This document shows, piece by piece, positions 1 to 8,106 of a stretch of 64,000 nucleotides of DNA. The notes under the pieces were generated by a model. That model ran no database searches, had not been told where the DNA came from, and saw only the letters and a program-made list of their open reading frames with translations. The translations under genes were made by a program, and so were the position numbers. Source of the stretch: Verrucomicrobiota bacterium (lineage in GTDB: Bacteria; Verrucomicrobiota; Verrucomicrobiia; Limisphaerales; JACRJZ01). Position 1 is the first letter of the stretch. The number at the start of each line of letters is the position of its first letter. The stretch spans positions 44,945 through 108,944 of the forward strand of contig JACRJZ010000060.1 in NCBI GenBank assembly GCA_016219875.1, written 5' to 3'.

Positions 1-198
1 GAAGATCCACGACGCGTGTTCCGAGACGACCATGTCCTTGCGCAGGAACTTCGCGAGATCGAAATACGGCTGCCAGACGCGCGCGCCGCGGCGGTTCTGA
101 AGCTTGGCCTTCCAGTTCTTGATGAGACCGCTCAGCAGCGGCGACAGCAACAGGAGCAGCGCCGTTTGCGCAACGATGGCTGGAAGGTCGAGCTTCAT
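1..198 (-). CDS. hyfC: HyfC/NuoH-like membrane subunit, partial (second copy)
   Basis: This is the N-terminal 66 residues of a NuoH/HyfC-family membrane subunit; the rest lies beyond the left edge. The translation begins MKLDLPAIVAQTALLLLL and continues with SGLIKNWKAKLQNRRGARV and QPYFDLAKFLRKDMV. That matches the start of the complete HyfC-like protein at 4317-5225, which has VINKVKAWIAGRRGPPV and YYDLAKLWRKGVV. In this family the protein anchors the electron-transfer module of energy-converting hydrogenases and complex I to the membrane. Its ATG overlaps the stop of the preceding hyfB-like gene in an ATGA junction, so the two are probably co-translated. It is the second HyfC-like gene of the operon. 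Catalytic subunits, if present, would be expected further left. Confidence 0.8.
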   Translation of the reverse strand, partial: MKLDLPAIVAQTALLLLLSPLLSGLIKNWKAKLQNRRGARVWQPYFDLAKFLRKDMVVSEHASWIF

Positions 199-2243
199 GA
201 CGCGAACAGCAGCAGCGCCAGCAATGTGACGAAGATGTAGAGCAGGTAGGCGTGGACGCTGCCCGCTTGCAGCGTGCGAATGCGCCGCGAGGCCCGCAGG
301 ATCAGAATCCGCGCCGGCCGGTAGATGCGCCGCTCGAACACTTCCTCGACGTGGCTCTCAAACCGGAGGTTCTTCGCGAAGTAGGGCGAGAAGTCGTATT
401 CACGCTGCACTTCGCGGTGCGGTTGGAACAGCGCTTTGAACACCATGCGAATCGGCTTCGAGAAACCGGTCGCCGTGTACTCCATCCGCGGCGTCAGCCC
501 GCGCTGGCCGCAGTCCCACGTCGGGCCGCGCCGCACTTTTGTCTTGCGCGCGAAAACCCACCACAGCCCGAACGGAATCGGCAACAGGCACAGCGCCATC
601 GACGCCAGGCCGAGCGTGGAGACCGTGCCGCCCTTCGCGGTCAGCGACCCGAGCACCAGGCCGTTGGCCAGGCTGAGTTGCGCGCTGAGTTGCTGTCCGA
701 TGATCTGCTGCGTCAGCGGGTCGAGCAAACGGACGAACTGCGTCGGGAACAATCCGAGCACCACGCACACGGCGGCCAGCAGGCCCATGCCGAGCCGCAT
801 GGTGAGCGAGACTTCGTGCGCGTGTTCAGCGTGCGCGCTGCGCGGTTGCGCGAGGAAGGTGATGCCGAACGCCTTCACGAAACACGCCGCCGCCAGCGCG
901 CCGGTCAGCGCTAGCATCGCGCCGCTCAACGGGAAAATCAGCCGCATCAGACTCTCGGTCGTGCCGAAGCCCTGAAGCAGCGCCTGATAGGTGAGCCATT
1001 CGCTGACGAAACCGTTGAGCGGCGGCAGCGCCGAAATCGCCACCGCGCCGACGAGGAAGAAGAAGGCGGTCTGCGGCATCCGCTTAATCAGCCCGCCCAT
1101 TTCCTCCATGTTCCGCGTGTGGGTGGCGTGCAGGACCGCGCCCGCGCCCAGAAACAGCAGCCCTTTGAAGGTGGCGTGATTGATGGTGTGATATAGCCCG
1201 GCAATGAGGCCCAGCGTGGCCAGCAGCGGATGGCCCGTGTGCAGGAACATCAGCGCCGCGCCGAGGCCCATGAGAATGATGCCGATGTTCTCGATGCTGT
1301 GATAGGCGAGCAGTCGCTTGAGGTCGTGCTCCATCAGCGCGTAGAGCACGCCGAGCACGGCGGAAATCGTGCCGACCGTGAGGACGGTCACGCCCCACCA
1401 GAGCGGCGGCGTGCCGAGGAAATCAAAGCACACGCGCGTGAAACCGTAGATGCCGGTCTTGATGATCACGCCGGACATGAGCGCCGACACGTTGCTGGGC
1501 GCGACCGGATGCGCCGCCGGCAGCCAGATGTGCAACGGCACGATGCCCGCCTTGATGCCGAAGCCCACCAGGAAAAGCAGGAAGGCCGCGTCGCGTTTGC
1601 CGGGCGACATCTTCGCGCCGATGTCATGGAGGCTGGTGAAGCTGTAATCGCCCGACGCCTGAAACAGCAGCAGGAAGCCGAGGATGATGCAGCCGGCGTC
1701 AATGTGCGACATGATGAAGTAAAGCACGCCCGCCTTGCGCGTCTCCGCCTTCTCATGCTCGAAGCTCACCAGGCAGAAGGCCGTCAACGCCATAAGTTCC
1801 CAGGCGATGAGAAAGAGCCAGAGGTCGCCCGCCACGAACATCGTGGTTGTGGCCAGCAGCAGAGCGTTGAAGAGCGCGCCCAGCACGCCGACGTTCTTGC
1901 GGCCGAAGAAACCTTTCGCATAACCGAGCGAGAAGAGCGAAATCGCCAGCCCGAGCAGCGAGACGATCAGCAGGAAGAACGCGCTGAGAGCGTCCAGCCG
2001 GACGGAGAAGTGGATGTAGGGAAGAAGCGGACGGAACAGCTCGAATTGCGGGATGCCCGTGCCCGTGCCGCCAGCCAGCATCAGCAGGGCTGCCAGCAAT
2101 CCACTCAAGCCCGAGAGCGCCGCCACGCCGAAGCACCAGACGTTCGCCGGCCTTTCGCGCCGCAAGAGCAACATTCCGCCCGCAGCCCCGATCGCATAAC
2201 CGCAGAGCGACACAAGCAGCAGCATTGCGGGGGTGAGGTTCAT
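195..2243 (-). CDS. hyfB: HyfB-like proton-translocating subunit (second copy)
   Basis: A 682-residue polytopic membrane protein of the proton-conducting transporter family (HyfB/NuoL/MrpA). Visible channel motifs are WELMAL with Glu149, GIKAGIVPLHIWLPAAHP with Lys231 and His238, and SALMSGVIIKTGIYG with Lys262. The C-terminal part has a HyfB-type WDCGQRGLTPRMEYT motif, an amphipathic stretch and a final membrane helix. It probably moves protons or Na+ as an antiporter-like module of a membrane redox complex. The start MNLTPAML is chosen because it forms an ATGA overlap with the hyfF-like stop; a longer frame upstream lies wholly within hyfF. It is paralogous to the gene at 5386-7335. A complex I NuoL assignment is less likely because no nuo genes are adjacent. 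Confidence 0.88.
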   Translation of the reverse strand: MNLTPAMLLLVSLCGYAIGAAGGMLLLRRERPANVWCFGVAALSGLSGLLAALLMLAGGTGTGIPQFELFRPLLPYIHFSVRLDALSAFFLLIVSLLGLAISLFSLGYAKGFFGRKNVGVLGALFNALLLATTTMFVAGDLWLFLIAWELMALTAFCLVSFEHEKAETRKAGVLYFIMSHIDAGCIILGFLLLFQASGDYSFTSLHDIGAKMSPGKRDAAFLLFLVGFGIKAGIVPLHIWLPAAHPVAPSNVSALMSGVIIKTGIYGFTRVCFDFLGTPPLWWGVTVLTVGTISAVLGVLYALMEHDLKRLLAYHSIENIGIILMGLGAALMFLHTGHPLLATLGLIAGLYHTINHATFKGLLFLGAGAVLHATHTRNMEEMGGLIKRMPQTAFFFLVGAVAISALPPLNGFVSEWLTYQALLQGFGTTESLMRLIFPLSGAMLALTGALAAACFVKAFGITFLAQPRSAHAEHAHEVSLTMRLGMGLLAAVCVVLGLFPTQFVRLLDPLTQQIIGQQLSAQLSLANGLVLGSLTAKGGTVSTLGLASMALCLLPIPFGLWWVFARKTKVRRGPTWDCGQRGLTPRMEYTATGFSKPIRMVFKALFQPHREVQREYDFSPYFAKNLRFESHVEEVFERRIYRPARILILRASRRIRTLQAGSVHAYLLYIFVTLLALLLFAS

Positions 2244-3682
2244 GGGAGCGGGAAAAGAGCTTGCACGGCAGCCGTCCATGCCTCCTGCAGAACCGACGGC
2301 GTCGCGACACCCAGCCACAACGACAAACCCAGCAGCACGAGAGGTGGCACGATGACTCCGGCCGTCTCACGAAACCGGCGGTCCGTTTTTTTCGCCGCCG
2401 CGCGCGGACGCCCGTCCACAATGGCGAACACCAGCCGGCTCAATCCTAGAAATGCAAACAGGAGAGCGGCCAGAAACACCGCCGCCACCGCACCCTGCCC
2501 ATCGGCAAACGCCGCGCGCAGAATGCGCAGTTCGCTGAAGAACGGCCCGAACGGCGGACAGGCTGTAATCGCCAGCATGCAGACGACAAAGATTCGCGCG
2601 GACACGGGCGTGAGAATCGCCATGCCGGCGACCTCATCCTGGGTGCGCCCGCCGCCGGCGCGACGAATGTTGCCCGCGCTCAGGAACACCGCGCCCTTGG
2701 TCAGGGCGTTGGTCCACACGTGAAACAGCGCCGCCCAGACGCCCGCGCCGCCCAGACCCGCGCCGAGGCTCAGGATGCCCATGTGCTCGACGCTCGAATA
2801 GGCCAGCATCCGTTTGAAGTCGCGCGTGCCCAGCAAAAACAAAGCAGCCACCAGCATCGAGAACAGCCCGATGACGATGAGCGTTCGGCCTGCAACCACG
2901 CCGGCTCCGGCCGCATCCACCACCGCGCGCACTCTCAACACGGCCGTGAAGGCCACCGTCGTCACCGCGCCCGCCAGCAGTGCGCCCACGATGCCGGGGG
3001 CTTCGCCGTAGGCGTCGGGCTTCCACGTGTGCATCGGGGCCAGGCCCATTTTCGTTCCGTAGCCAACGAGCAACAAAACCCATGCCGTCAGAACCCACGG
3101 GCGGGACAGGCCGGCGCCCTGGGCTGTGAGCGCCACGAAAGTGAGATCGCCGCCGCCGCCGCCGTGCAGCGACGCGTAGCCGAGGCAAAATGAACCCAGC
3201 AGCGACAGCGCGATGCCCGTGCCGCCGACCAGCAGGTATTTCCAGGTCGCCTCGAAGGCGCGGCCCGTGTTGTTGAAGTGCAACAGCGGCACTGCCGCGA
3301 GCGTGACCGCCTCGGTGGCGATCCACAGCAAGCCCAAATGCCGCGCCTGATGTCCGGCGCTCAACAACCCCAGCACCGCCAGCAGGCAGGCGACAAACAC
3401 CCGATTCGGACGCTCCGAACGCAAGCGCAGGTAGGACACCGCGTAAGCCGCGCACGCGAGGAACAACACCGACACCGCCGGTAACACCGCCCGCGCGAGC
3501 GGATCGAACGCCACCCAAGCCATCGGCTCGACCGGCGGCGGTGCGATCAACAGCCACATCGTCAGCGCGACATGCACCACGCCTGTCGCCGGCAGCAGCC
3601 ACGGTCGCGTTTCATCCTTCGGCCAGAGGAGTGCTGCGATGGCCGCCACGAAAGGCACTGCGATGAGGGCGAGTTCTTTCAT
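2240..3682 (-). CDS. hyfF: HyfF-like proton-translocating subunit
   Basis: A 480-residue membrane protein of the proton-conducting transporter family, closest in layout to hydrogenase-4 subunit F. Conserved elements are WIATEAVTLAA with Glu124, GYGTKMGLAPMHTWKPDAYGEAP, and FKRMLAYSSVEHMGI, the last being typical of the family. In Hyf and related complexes HyfF is one of the antiporter-like pumping subunits. ATGA overlaps with both neighbours place it in the middle of the operon, between the HyfE-like and second HyfB-like genes. Length is near the usual 480-530 residues. No lesions are visible. Confidence 0.87.
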   Translation of the reverse strand: MKELALIAVPFVAAIAALLWPKDETRPWLLPATGVVHVALTMWLLIAPPPVEPMAWVAFDPLARAVLPAVSVLFLACAAYAVSYLRLRSERPNRVFVACLLAVLGLLSAGHQARHLGLLWIATEAVTLAAVPLLHFNNTGRAFEATWKYLLVGGTGIALSLLGSFCLGYASLHGGGGGDLTFVALTAQGAGLSRPWVLTAWVLLLVGYGTKMGLAPMHTWKPDAYGEAPGIVGALLAGAVTTVAFTAVLRVRAVVDAAGAGVVAGRTLIVIGLFSMLVAALFLLGTRDFKRMLAYSSVEHMGILSLGAGLGGAGVWAALFHVWTNALTKGAVFLSAGNIRRAGGGRTQDEVAGMAILTPVSARIFVVCMLAITACPPFGPFFSELRILRAAFADGQGAVAAVFLAALLFAFLGLSRLVFAIVDGRPRAAAKKTDRRFRETAGVIVPPLVLLGLSLWLGVATPSVLQEAWTAAVQALFPLP

Positions 3683-4320
3683 TCCCGCAACGAGGTCAAT
3701 TTCCGCGTGTCCAGCGTGTCGAATTCACGTTGGATGCGGTCCACGATGATGCCGATAACGAACACGCCTACCGTCAAGTCGAGCAGAATGCCGGCTTCCA
3801 CAATCAGCGGCGTCGCATGAATAAGCAGCAGGCCGAAGAGATAAATGCCGTTCTCCAGAATGAGGTAGCCGCAGACCTGCGCGATGGCTTTGCTGCGACC
3901 CATCAACAAAAGCAGTCCGCCGACCAGCGTCGCGAACGCGCCCGGGACTAGCAGCGTGCCGGCGTGTTCTGGTCGCAACGGCAGCGCGCCCGCGAAGGCC
4001 ACCGCGCCAATGGCCGCCATCGCCCCGAGCAGCAGCGAGGGAATGAACCCAAGCAGCGGTTCGACCTCGCGATCAATGTGCGCCGTGCGCAGCGCCCGGC
4101 GCAGCAAGCCGGGGATGACGAAGCCCTTGATGGCAATCGTGGCGGCCGCTACGACCCAAACCAGCCCGTGGAACTCGTGTTCGAGCAACAACGGCAACAC
4201 CCCCAGCACCATGCCTTGCACCGCCGCCGCGCGGATCAGCGACGGCAGCCGGCTGCTCCCCAACGCCAGCAGGTTCAATCCCATCGCCAGTGCGACCAGT
4301 AAATTCAGCGCGCCCGTCAT
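3679..4320 (-). CDS. hyfE: HyfE-like membrane subunit
   Basis: A 213-residue hydrophobic protein that starts MTGALNLLVALAMGLNLLAL and has about six to seven membrane segments. The C-terminal half carries a NuoK-like core, with QVCGYLILENGIYLFG and a later LDLTVGVFVIGII segment, as in hydrogenase-4 subunit E. HyfE-type proteins hold together the pumping subunits of group-4 hydrogenase complexes. The start is fixed by an ATGA overlap with the HyfC-like gene; its own stop overlaps the HyfF-like start in the same way. The long open frame upstream in this frame is only the shadow of the HyfC-like gene. Confidence 0.85.
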   Translation of the reverse strand: MTGALNLLVALAMGLNLLALGSSRLPSLIRAAAVQGMVLGVLPLLLEHEFHGLVWVVAAATIAIKGFVIPGLLRRALRTAHIDREVEPLLGFIPSLLLGAMAAIGAVAFAGALPLRPEHAGTLLVPGAFATLVGGLLLLMGRSKAIAQVCGYLILENGIYLFGLLLIHATPLIVEAGILLDLTVGVFVIGIIVDRIQREFDTLDTRKLTSLRE

Positions 4321-5225
4321 GCGCCCGCTCCTTTCCACGCCGCGAGCAAGGCGAACAGGCTGAGCAAGAAGGCCGTCGTCAGCAGCATCGGCACGCGGCG
4401 AAAGGCCAAGCGCGCGAAGAGCGATTCCACCAAGCCCACGCCGACGGCGACGACCAGCACCGAACCCGCCAGTGCAGCGGTGGCCATCAGCGGTGACAGC
4501 TTGCCGATGGGCAACACGGTCTCGGCCAACAGCACCGCGAAGAGCAACAGCTTCACCGACGCACCATGCAGGATCGCCGCCAGCGGCGGCCCGCTGTGAT
4601 CGAGCACCATGACTTCGTGGATCATCGTGAGTTCGAGGTGCGTGTTGGGGTCGTCGAACGGCACGCGGCAATTCTCGGCCAGCAGCACGAGGAAAAGTCC
4701 GGCCGCCAGCAAACCCGCGCCCGCGCCGGCGGAGGGCACGAGCATCGTGCCGAGCGAGACGCTGTTGCTTTGCAGGGCGAGCGTCAGCAACGCGGTGATG
4801 ACGGCGGCCTCGGCCAGGACGGCGTAGCTGACTTCGCGCGCCACGCCCATGCCCTCGAAGGCGGAAGCGGTGTCGAGCGCGGCGCAACTGGTGCAGAAGC
4901 GCGCCACCGCGAGCAAATAGACGAACAGCAGCGCGTCGCCCCGGAAGCTCAGGGCCGTGCCGGCAGGTCCGAGCGGCAGGAGCAGCGCCGCGCTGAGCAC
5001 CGCCACCCACGCCACCGCTGGTCCAGCGACGTGTCCTGGCGAAACGGCGGTGCTGAGGACAACGCCTTTGCGCCAGAGCTTCGCGAGGTCGTAGTAGAGC
5101 TGGAGCACGGGAGGACCGCGGCGTCCGGCAATCCACGCCTTGACTTTGTTGATCACGCCCGGCAAAAGCGGCGCAAGCAGCAGCCAGACGGCGAGGCGCA
5201 GGAGGATGTCGAGGACGGTGGTCAT
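4317..5225 (-). CDS. hyfC: HyfC/NuoH-like membrane subunit (first copy)
   Basis: A complete 302-residue NuoH/HyfC-family protein. Signature segments are AFEGMGVAREVSYAVLAE and LLAENCRVPFDDPNTHLEL followed by TMIHEVMVLDHSGP, which form the charged quinone-side loops in this family. It would anchor the hydrogenase-like peripheral arm. The start MTTVLDILL is chosen over an upstream start whose extra residues are encoded by the palindromic repeat at 5241-5374. That repeat is the only real gap in this operon; the next gene, hyfE, overlaps by ATGA. The same operon carries a second partial copy at its end, so the complex either has two HyfC isoforms or there are two fused modules. Confidence 0.87.
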   Translation of the reverse strand: MTTVLDILLRLAVWLLLAPLLPGVINKVKAWIAGRRGPPVLQLYYDLAKLWRKGVVLSTAVSPGHVAGPAVAWVAVLSAALLLPLGPAGTALSFRGDALLFVYLLAVARFCTSCAALDTASAFEGMGVAREVSYAVLAEAAVITALLTLALQSNSVSLGTMLVPSAGAGAGLLAAGLFLVLLAENCRVPFDDPNTHLELTMIHEVMVLDHSGPPLAAILHGASVKLLLFAVLLAETVLPIGKLSPLMATAALAGSVLVVAVGVGLVESLFARLAFRRVPMLLTTAFLLSLFALLAAWKGAGA

Positions 5226-5240
5226 GACAACGCTCCGCTC

Positions 5241-5374
5241 GTAGGACAGGCTTCCAGCCTGTCTCCATATTGTCGTGCAGTAAGAACGTCTGGCGGTCGC
5301 AGGCCCAGACTCCTCCCGGTCCGGCGACGACGCTTTACCCAAGAAGTCAGAGACAGGCTGGAAGCCTGTCCTAC
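5241..5374. repeat. Palindromic repeat between hyfB and hyfC
   Basis: A 25-bp inverted repeat occupies 5241-5265 and 5350-5374; its core is GACAGGCTTCCAGCCTG and its complement. The arms are themselves partly palindromic. It fills the only sizeable gap in the hyf-like operon and could form a cruciform or an mRNA hairpin between the first HyfB and HyfC cistrons. Confidence 0.75.
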
Positions 5375-5385
5375 AAGTCTCGCCA

Positions 5386-7335
5386 TCATCGTCCACCTCC
5401 CGCAAACGCCAGCAAGGCCAGCGCGATCAGGCCCAGCAGCAGATAGAGAATGTAGGATTGCAGCCGCCCATGTTGCAGCCGGCGCACCGCGGTGGACACG
5501 GCCATCACCAGGCGGCCCGTCGGCTCGACGATCTTCTCCAGCACCGTCTCGGGCGTGTGTTCGGCGAAATGGGCGTGGGCCGGGAAATTTCCTTCCGGCA
5601 ATTTGGCGTGCCGCTCAGGCCGCAGAATCCACGCGAACCAGCCGGTGATGATGCCGGCGAACGAACCAGCGGTGTATTGCATCCGCGCGCTGGGCGCGGC
5701 GTAACCGCAATCCCAAGTCACGGCGCGGCTCAGGCCGTTGCGGCGGACGCGTCGCCAGAGGAGCGCCGCGGCGAGCAGACCGAGCAACGCGAAGGTGATG
5801 TTGCACGCGCTGAGTGCGTAGAGCGGTTCGGGAACGGGCGCGTCGGCCCAGGCGGGTTGCCACGCCGCTGCGGCACGCGCCACCGCCGGCCAGAAGAACA
5901 TCGGGAACAAGCCTATCGCTACGCAGGCGGACGCGAGCACGAGCATCGGCACGCGCATGAACCAGCCGGATTCGTGCGCGTGCTTCGCGGTTTCCGTGCG
6001 CGGCAATCCGAGGAAGACGACGCCCACAACCTTCACGAAGCAGGCCAGCGCCAGCGCACCCGTCATGGCGAGCAACACGACTGCCGGCACAGCCACCCAA
6101 GCCGCGGAGCTGCGCGAGCCGACGGCATCGAACAGGCCGAGATAGACAAGCCATTCGCTCACGAAGCCGTTCAGCGGCGGCAGCCCGGAGATGGCCGCCG
6201 CGCCGAGCGTGAAGCAGCCCGCCGTCCACGGCATGGCGCGCCAGAGTCCGCCCAGCTTGCTCATTTCGCGTGTGCCGGTGGCGTGCAGGACCGAGCCTGC
6301 GCCGAGGAACAGCAGTGCCTTGAACAAGCCGTGATTCCACACGTGCAGCAGTCCGCCGGCAAAAGCCAGTTGCGCCCAAACCGGATTCCCGTGCGCCGCC
6401 GCCACGAGTGCGAAGCCGAGTCCGATGAGGATGATGCCGATGTTCTCAACGCTGTGATAGGCGAGCAGGCGCTTGAGATCGTGCTGGCCCAACGCGAAGG
6501 CGACTCCCAATACCGCGCTCACGACGCCCAGCGCAGCGATGGTCCAAGCCGCCGCTTCCGGCACGGGCAGCCAGCCGCTGAACCGCACGAGACCGTAGAT
6601 GCCCATTTTGATGGCGACGCCGGAGAGGATCGCGGAGACATGGCTGGGGGCATTCGCGTGAGCGGAAGGCAGCCAGATGTGCAGCGGAAAGAGGCCGGCC
6701 TTCAAGCCGAAGCCCGCCAGCGCGAGCCAGAATAACGGCGCAAGCTCAGCACGCCCGCGCATCGGGCCGAGTTCCCAGCTTCCGGTGCGCGCCGCCAACA
6801 GGGCAAAGAAAGCAAACAGGCACAGCGTCCCGGCGTGCGACGCCGCCAGATAGAGCCAGCCCGCCTGGCGCACTTCGCGGCGATGTCTTTCGCGCGTGAT
6901 GAGGAAATAGCCGCTGACGGCGAAGAGTTCCCAGGCGATGAGGAAGTGAAGCCCGTTGGCCGAGAGCAAGACGAGGCCCATGAAGGCCAGAAGCGCGTTC
7001 CACCACGCGCGCCCCGAGGGCGCAGAGCGAGGATGCGCCGCGTCCGTCCAATAGGCGCGCGAGTACGCGCCGCCCGCGCCGCCCAGCACCGCCAGCAGCG
7101 CGAGAAAGAAAGCGCTCACTGCGTCGAGACGCAGATGCACCGCCTCGCCGCCGACCGCGAGCGTCGGCCGCCACTCCCAGACTTCTCCTCCCGCCAGCAC
7201 CCCGGTCGCCGCCGCCAAGGCAGCGCCGGCCCCGGTGAGTGTGGCCGCCAACCAGAGACGGGGAGCGCGTCGCGCTGTGACGAGGCCGACGATCAGACTG
7301 AGGAAAGCCAACAGGAGCAGTCTGCCCGGAATCAT
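5386..7335 (-). CDS. hyfB: HyfB-like proton-translocating subunit (first copy)
   Basis: A 649-residue polytopic protein of the HyfB/NuoL family. Key motifs are FLIAWELFAVSG with Glu136, GFGLKAGLFPLHIWLPSAH with Lys212 and His219, ILSGVAIKMGIYGLV with Lys243, and ALGQHDLKRLLAYHSVENIGI. The C-terminal WDCGYAAPSARMQYT motif matches that of the second HyfB-like protein (195-2243), showing that they are paralogues. It is the first membrane subunit of the operon. Its ATG overlaps the stop of the HTH-EIIA gene in an ATGA junction, so its translation is probably coupled to that regulator. The expected role is ion translocation. Confidence 0.88.
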   Translation of the reverse strand: MIPGRLLLLAFLSLIVGLVTARRAPRLWLAATLTGAGAALAAATGVLAGGEVWEWRPTLAVGGEAVHLRLDAVSAFFLALLAVLGGAGGAYSRAYWTDAAHPRSAPSGRAWWNALLAFMGLVLLSANGLHFLIAWELFAVSGYFLITRERHRREVRQAGWLYLAASHAGTLCLFAFFALLAARTGSWELGPMRGRAELAPLFWLALAGFGLKAGLFPLHIWLPSAHANAPSHVSAILSGVAIKMGIYGLVRFSGWLPVPEAAAWTIAALGVVSAVLGVAFALGQHDLKRLLAYHSVENIGIILIGLGFALVAAAHGNPVWAQLAFAGGLLHVWNHGLFKALLFLGAGSVLHATGTREMSKLGGLWRAMPWTAGCFTLGAAAISGLPPLNGFVSEWLVYLGLFDAVGSRSSAAWVAVPAVVLLAMTGALALACFVKVVGVVFLGLPRTETAKHAHESGWFMRVPMLVLASACVAIGLFPMFFWPAVARAAAAWQPAWADAPVPEPLYALSACNITFALLGLLAAALLWRRVRRNGLSRAVTWDCGYAAPSARMQYTAGSFAGIITGWFAWILRPERHAKLPEGNFPAHAHFAEHTPETVLEKIVEPTGRLVMAVSTAVRRLQHGRLQSYILYLLLGLIALALLAFAGGGR

Positions 7336-8036
7336 CCCGCGCCCTCCGTGGCTCCTGAGCGCGTGGGCCTCGCATCGGCGGCAGCGAGCGCCGCAAAGAT
7401 GTCCGCGTCGGGCGCGCCGCGCCGGAGCAGTTCGCTCAACGGCCCGCGCATGAGGGCCGAACTGAGTTGAGCCAGCAACTCAAGATGCGCCCGCGGCGAC
7501 GGCGCCATGAAGAACAGCAACCGCGTGACCGGCACGCCGTCGGCCGGCGGTTCTTCCAGCGCCAGCGCCTCGCGCAGAAACAAGGCCGCCAACAGTCCGG
7601 AATCGCGGCCCAGCGCGACGTGGGCGCGCAGGTGGGGCAGCGCAAATCCGTCGCCCACGGGCGCCCAGGTGACGCCTCCGGGCGCCCGGAGCCGTTGCAT
7701 CAAGATCTGGCGAACGGGCGGCGCGACGCCCGGCAAAGCCGCCAAGGCGCGTTCCACGATCAGCAGGATTTCCGCCGACGGCACATCGCGCCAAATACCG
7801 CCGGCCCGCAGGAGACGTTCGAGGCGGCCGGCGGTCGCGGAAGCCCTGGGCGGCGCCAGGAAACCCGCCTTCGCCGCCAGCCCACGGGCCGCCGCCCACG
7901 CCACCACTTCGGCGCGGTCGAAGAGCAGGCGGCCGCGGTCGTGAATGCAGGGCAGGCTTTCGTTGCGAATCCAGCCTTCGACCACGTTTTCCTCGACGCC
8001 GAATGACTCGGCCAGTTGGACGACGTTCAAATACAT
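7332..8036 (-). CDS. HTH domain fused to PTS EIIA-like domain
   Basis: A 234-residue protein. The N-terminal ~60 residues (MYLNVVQLAESFGVEENVVE, then GWIRNESLPCIHDRGRLLF) look like an excisionase/MerR-type winged HTH. Residues ~95-220 look like a fructose/PtsN-type EIIA domain; DGFALPHLRAHVALG contains the expected phospho-accepting His of the family's xxPH motif. EIIA-Ntr proteins carry phosphate from the nitrogen PTS and regulate K+ transport and other processes. A DNA-binding fusion suggests a phosphorylation-responsive regulator. The start at 8036 is preferred because it opens the HTH; an upstream ATG at 8072 adds 12 residues. It heads the hyf-like operon with an ATGA overlap to hyfB. The target is unknown. 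Confidence 0.75.
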   Translation of the reverse strand: MYLNVVQLAESFGVEENVVEGWIRNESLPCIHDRGRLLFDRAEVVAWAAARGLAAKAGFLAPPRASATAGRLERLLRAGGIWRDVPSAEILLIVERALAALPGVAPPVRQILMQRLRAPGGVTWAPVGDGFALPHLRAHVALGRDSGLLAALFLREALALEEPPADGVPVTRLLFFMAPSPRAHLELLAQLSSALMRGPLSELLRRGAPDADIFAALAAADARPTRSGATEGAG

Positions 8037-8106
8037 GACATCGCTGCGGGGAGCTTGCCCAAACGCGGCCATTTCACAAATGGTAAATGCAGAACCACGC
8101 CGCGGC

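Noticed and set aside
1230..2723. Long plus-strand open frame opposite the hyf-like genes
   Set aside because: The encoded protein is Arg/His/Gln-rich with no domain and is the complement of two clear membrane-protein genes; GC-rich DNA leaves such antisense frames open.
4566..5648. 360-residue plus-strand frame spanning hyfC and hyfB
   Set aside because: Crosses two clear genes and a palindrome; composition is that of a shadow.
195..7335. Complex I (nuo) operon or Mrp antiporter
   Set aside because: HyfE- and HyfF-type subunits and the HyfB C-terminal WDCG motif favour group-4 hydrogenase-like complexes; no NuoA, J, K or MrpB/C/E/G genes are seen.
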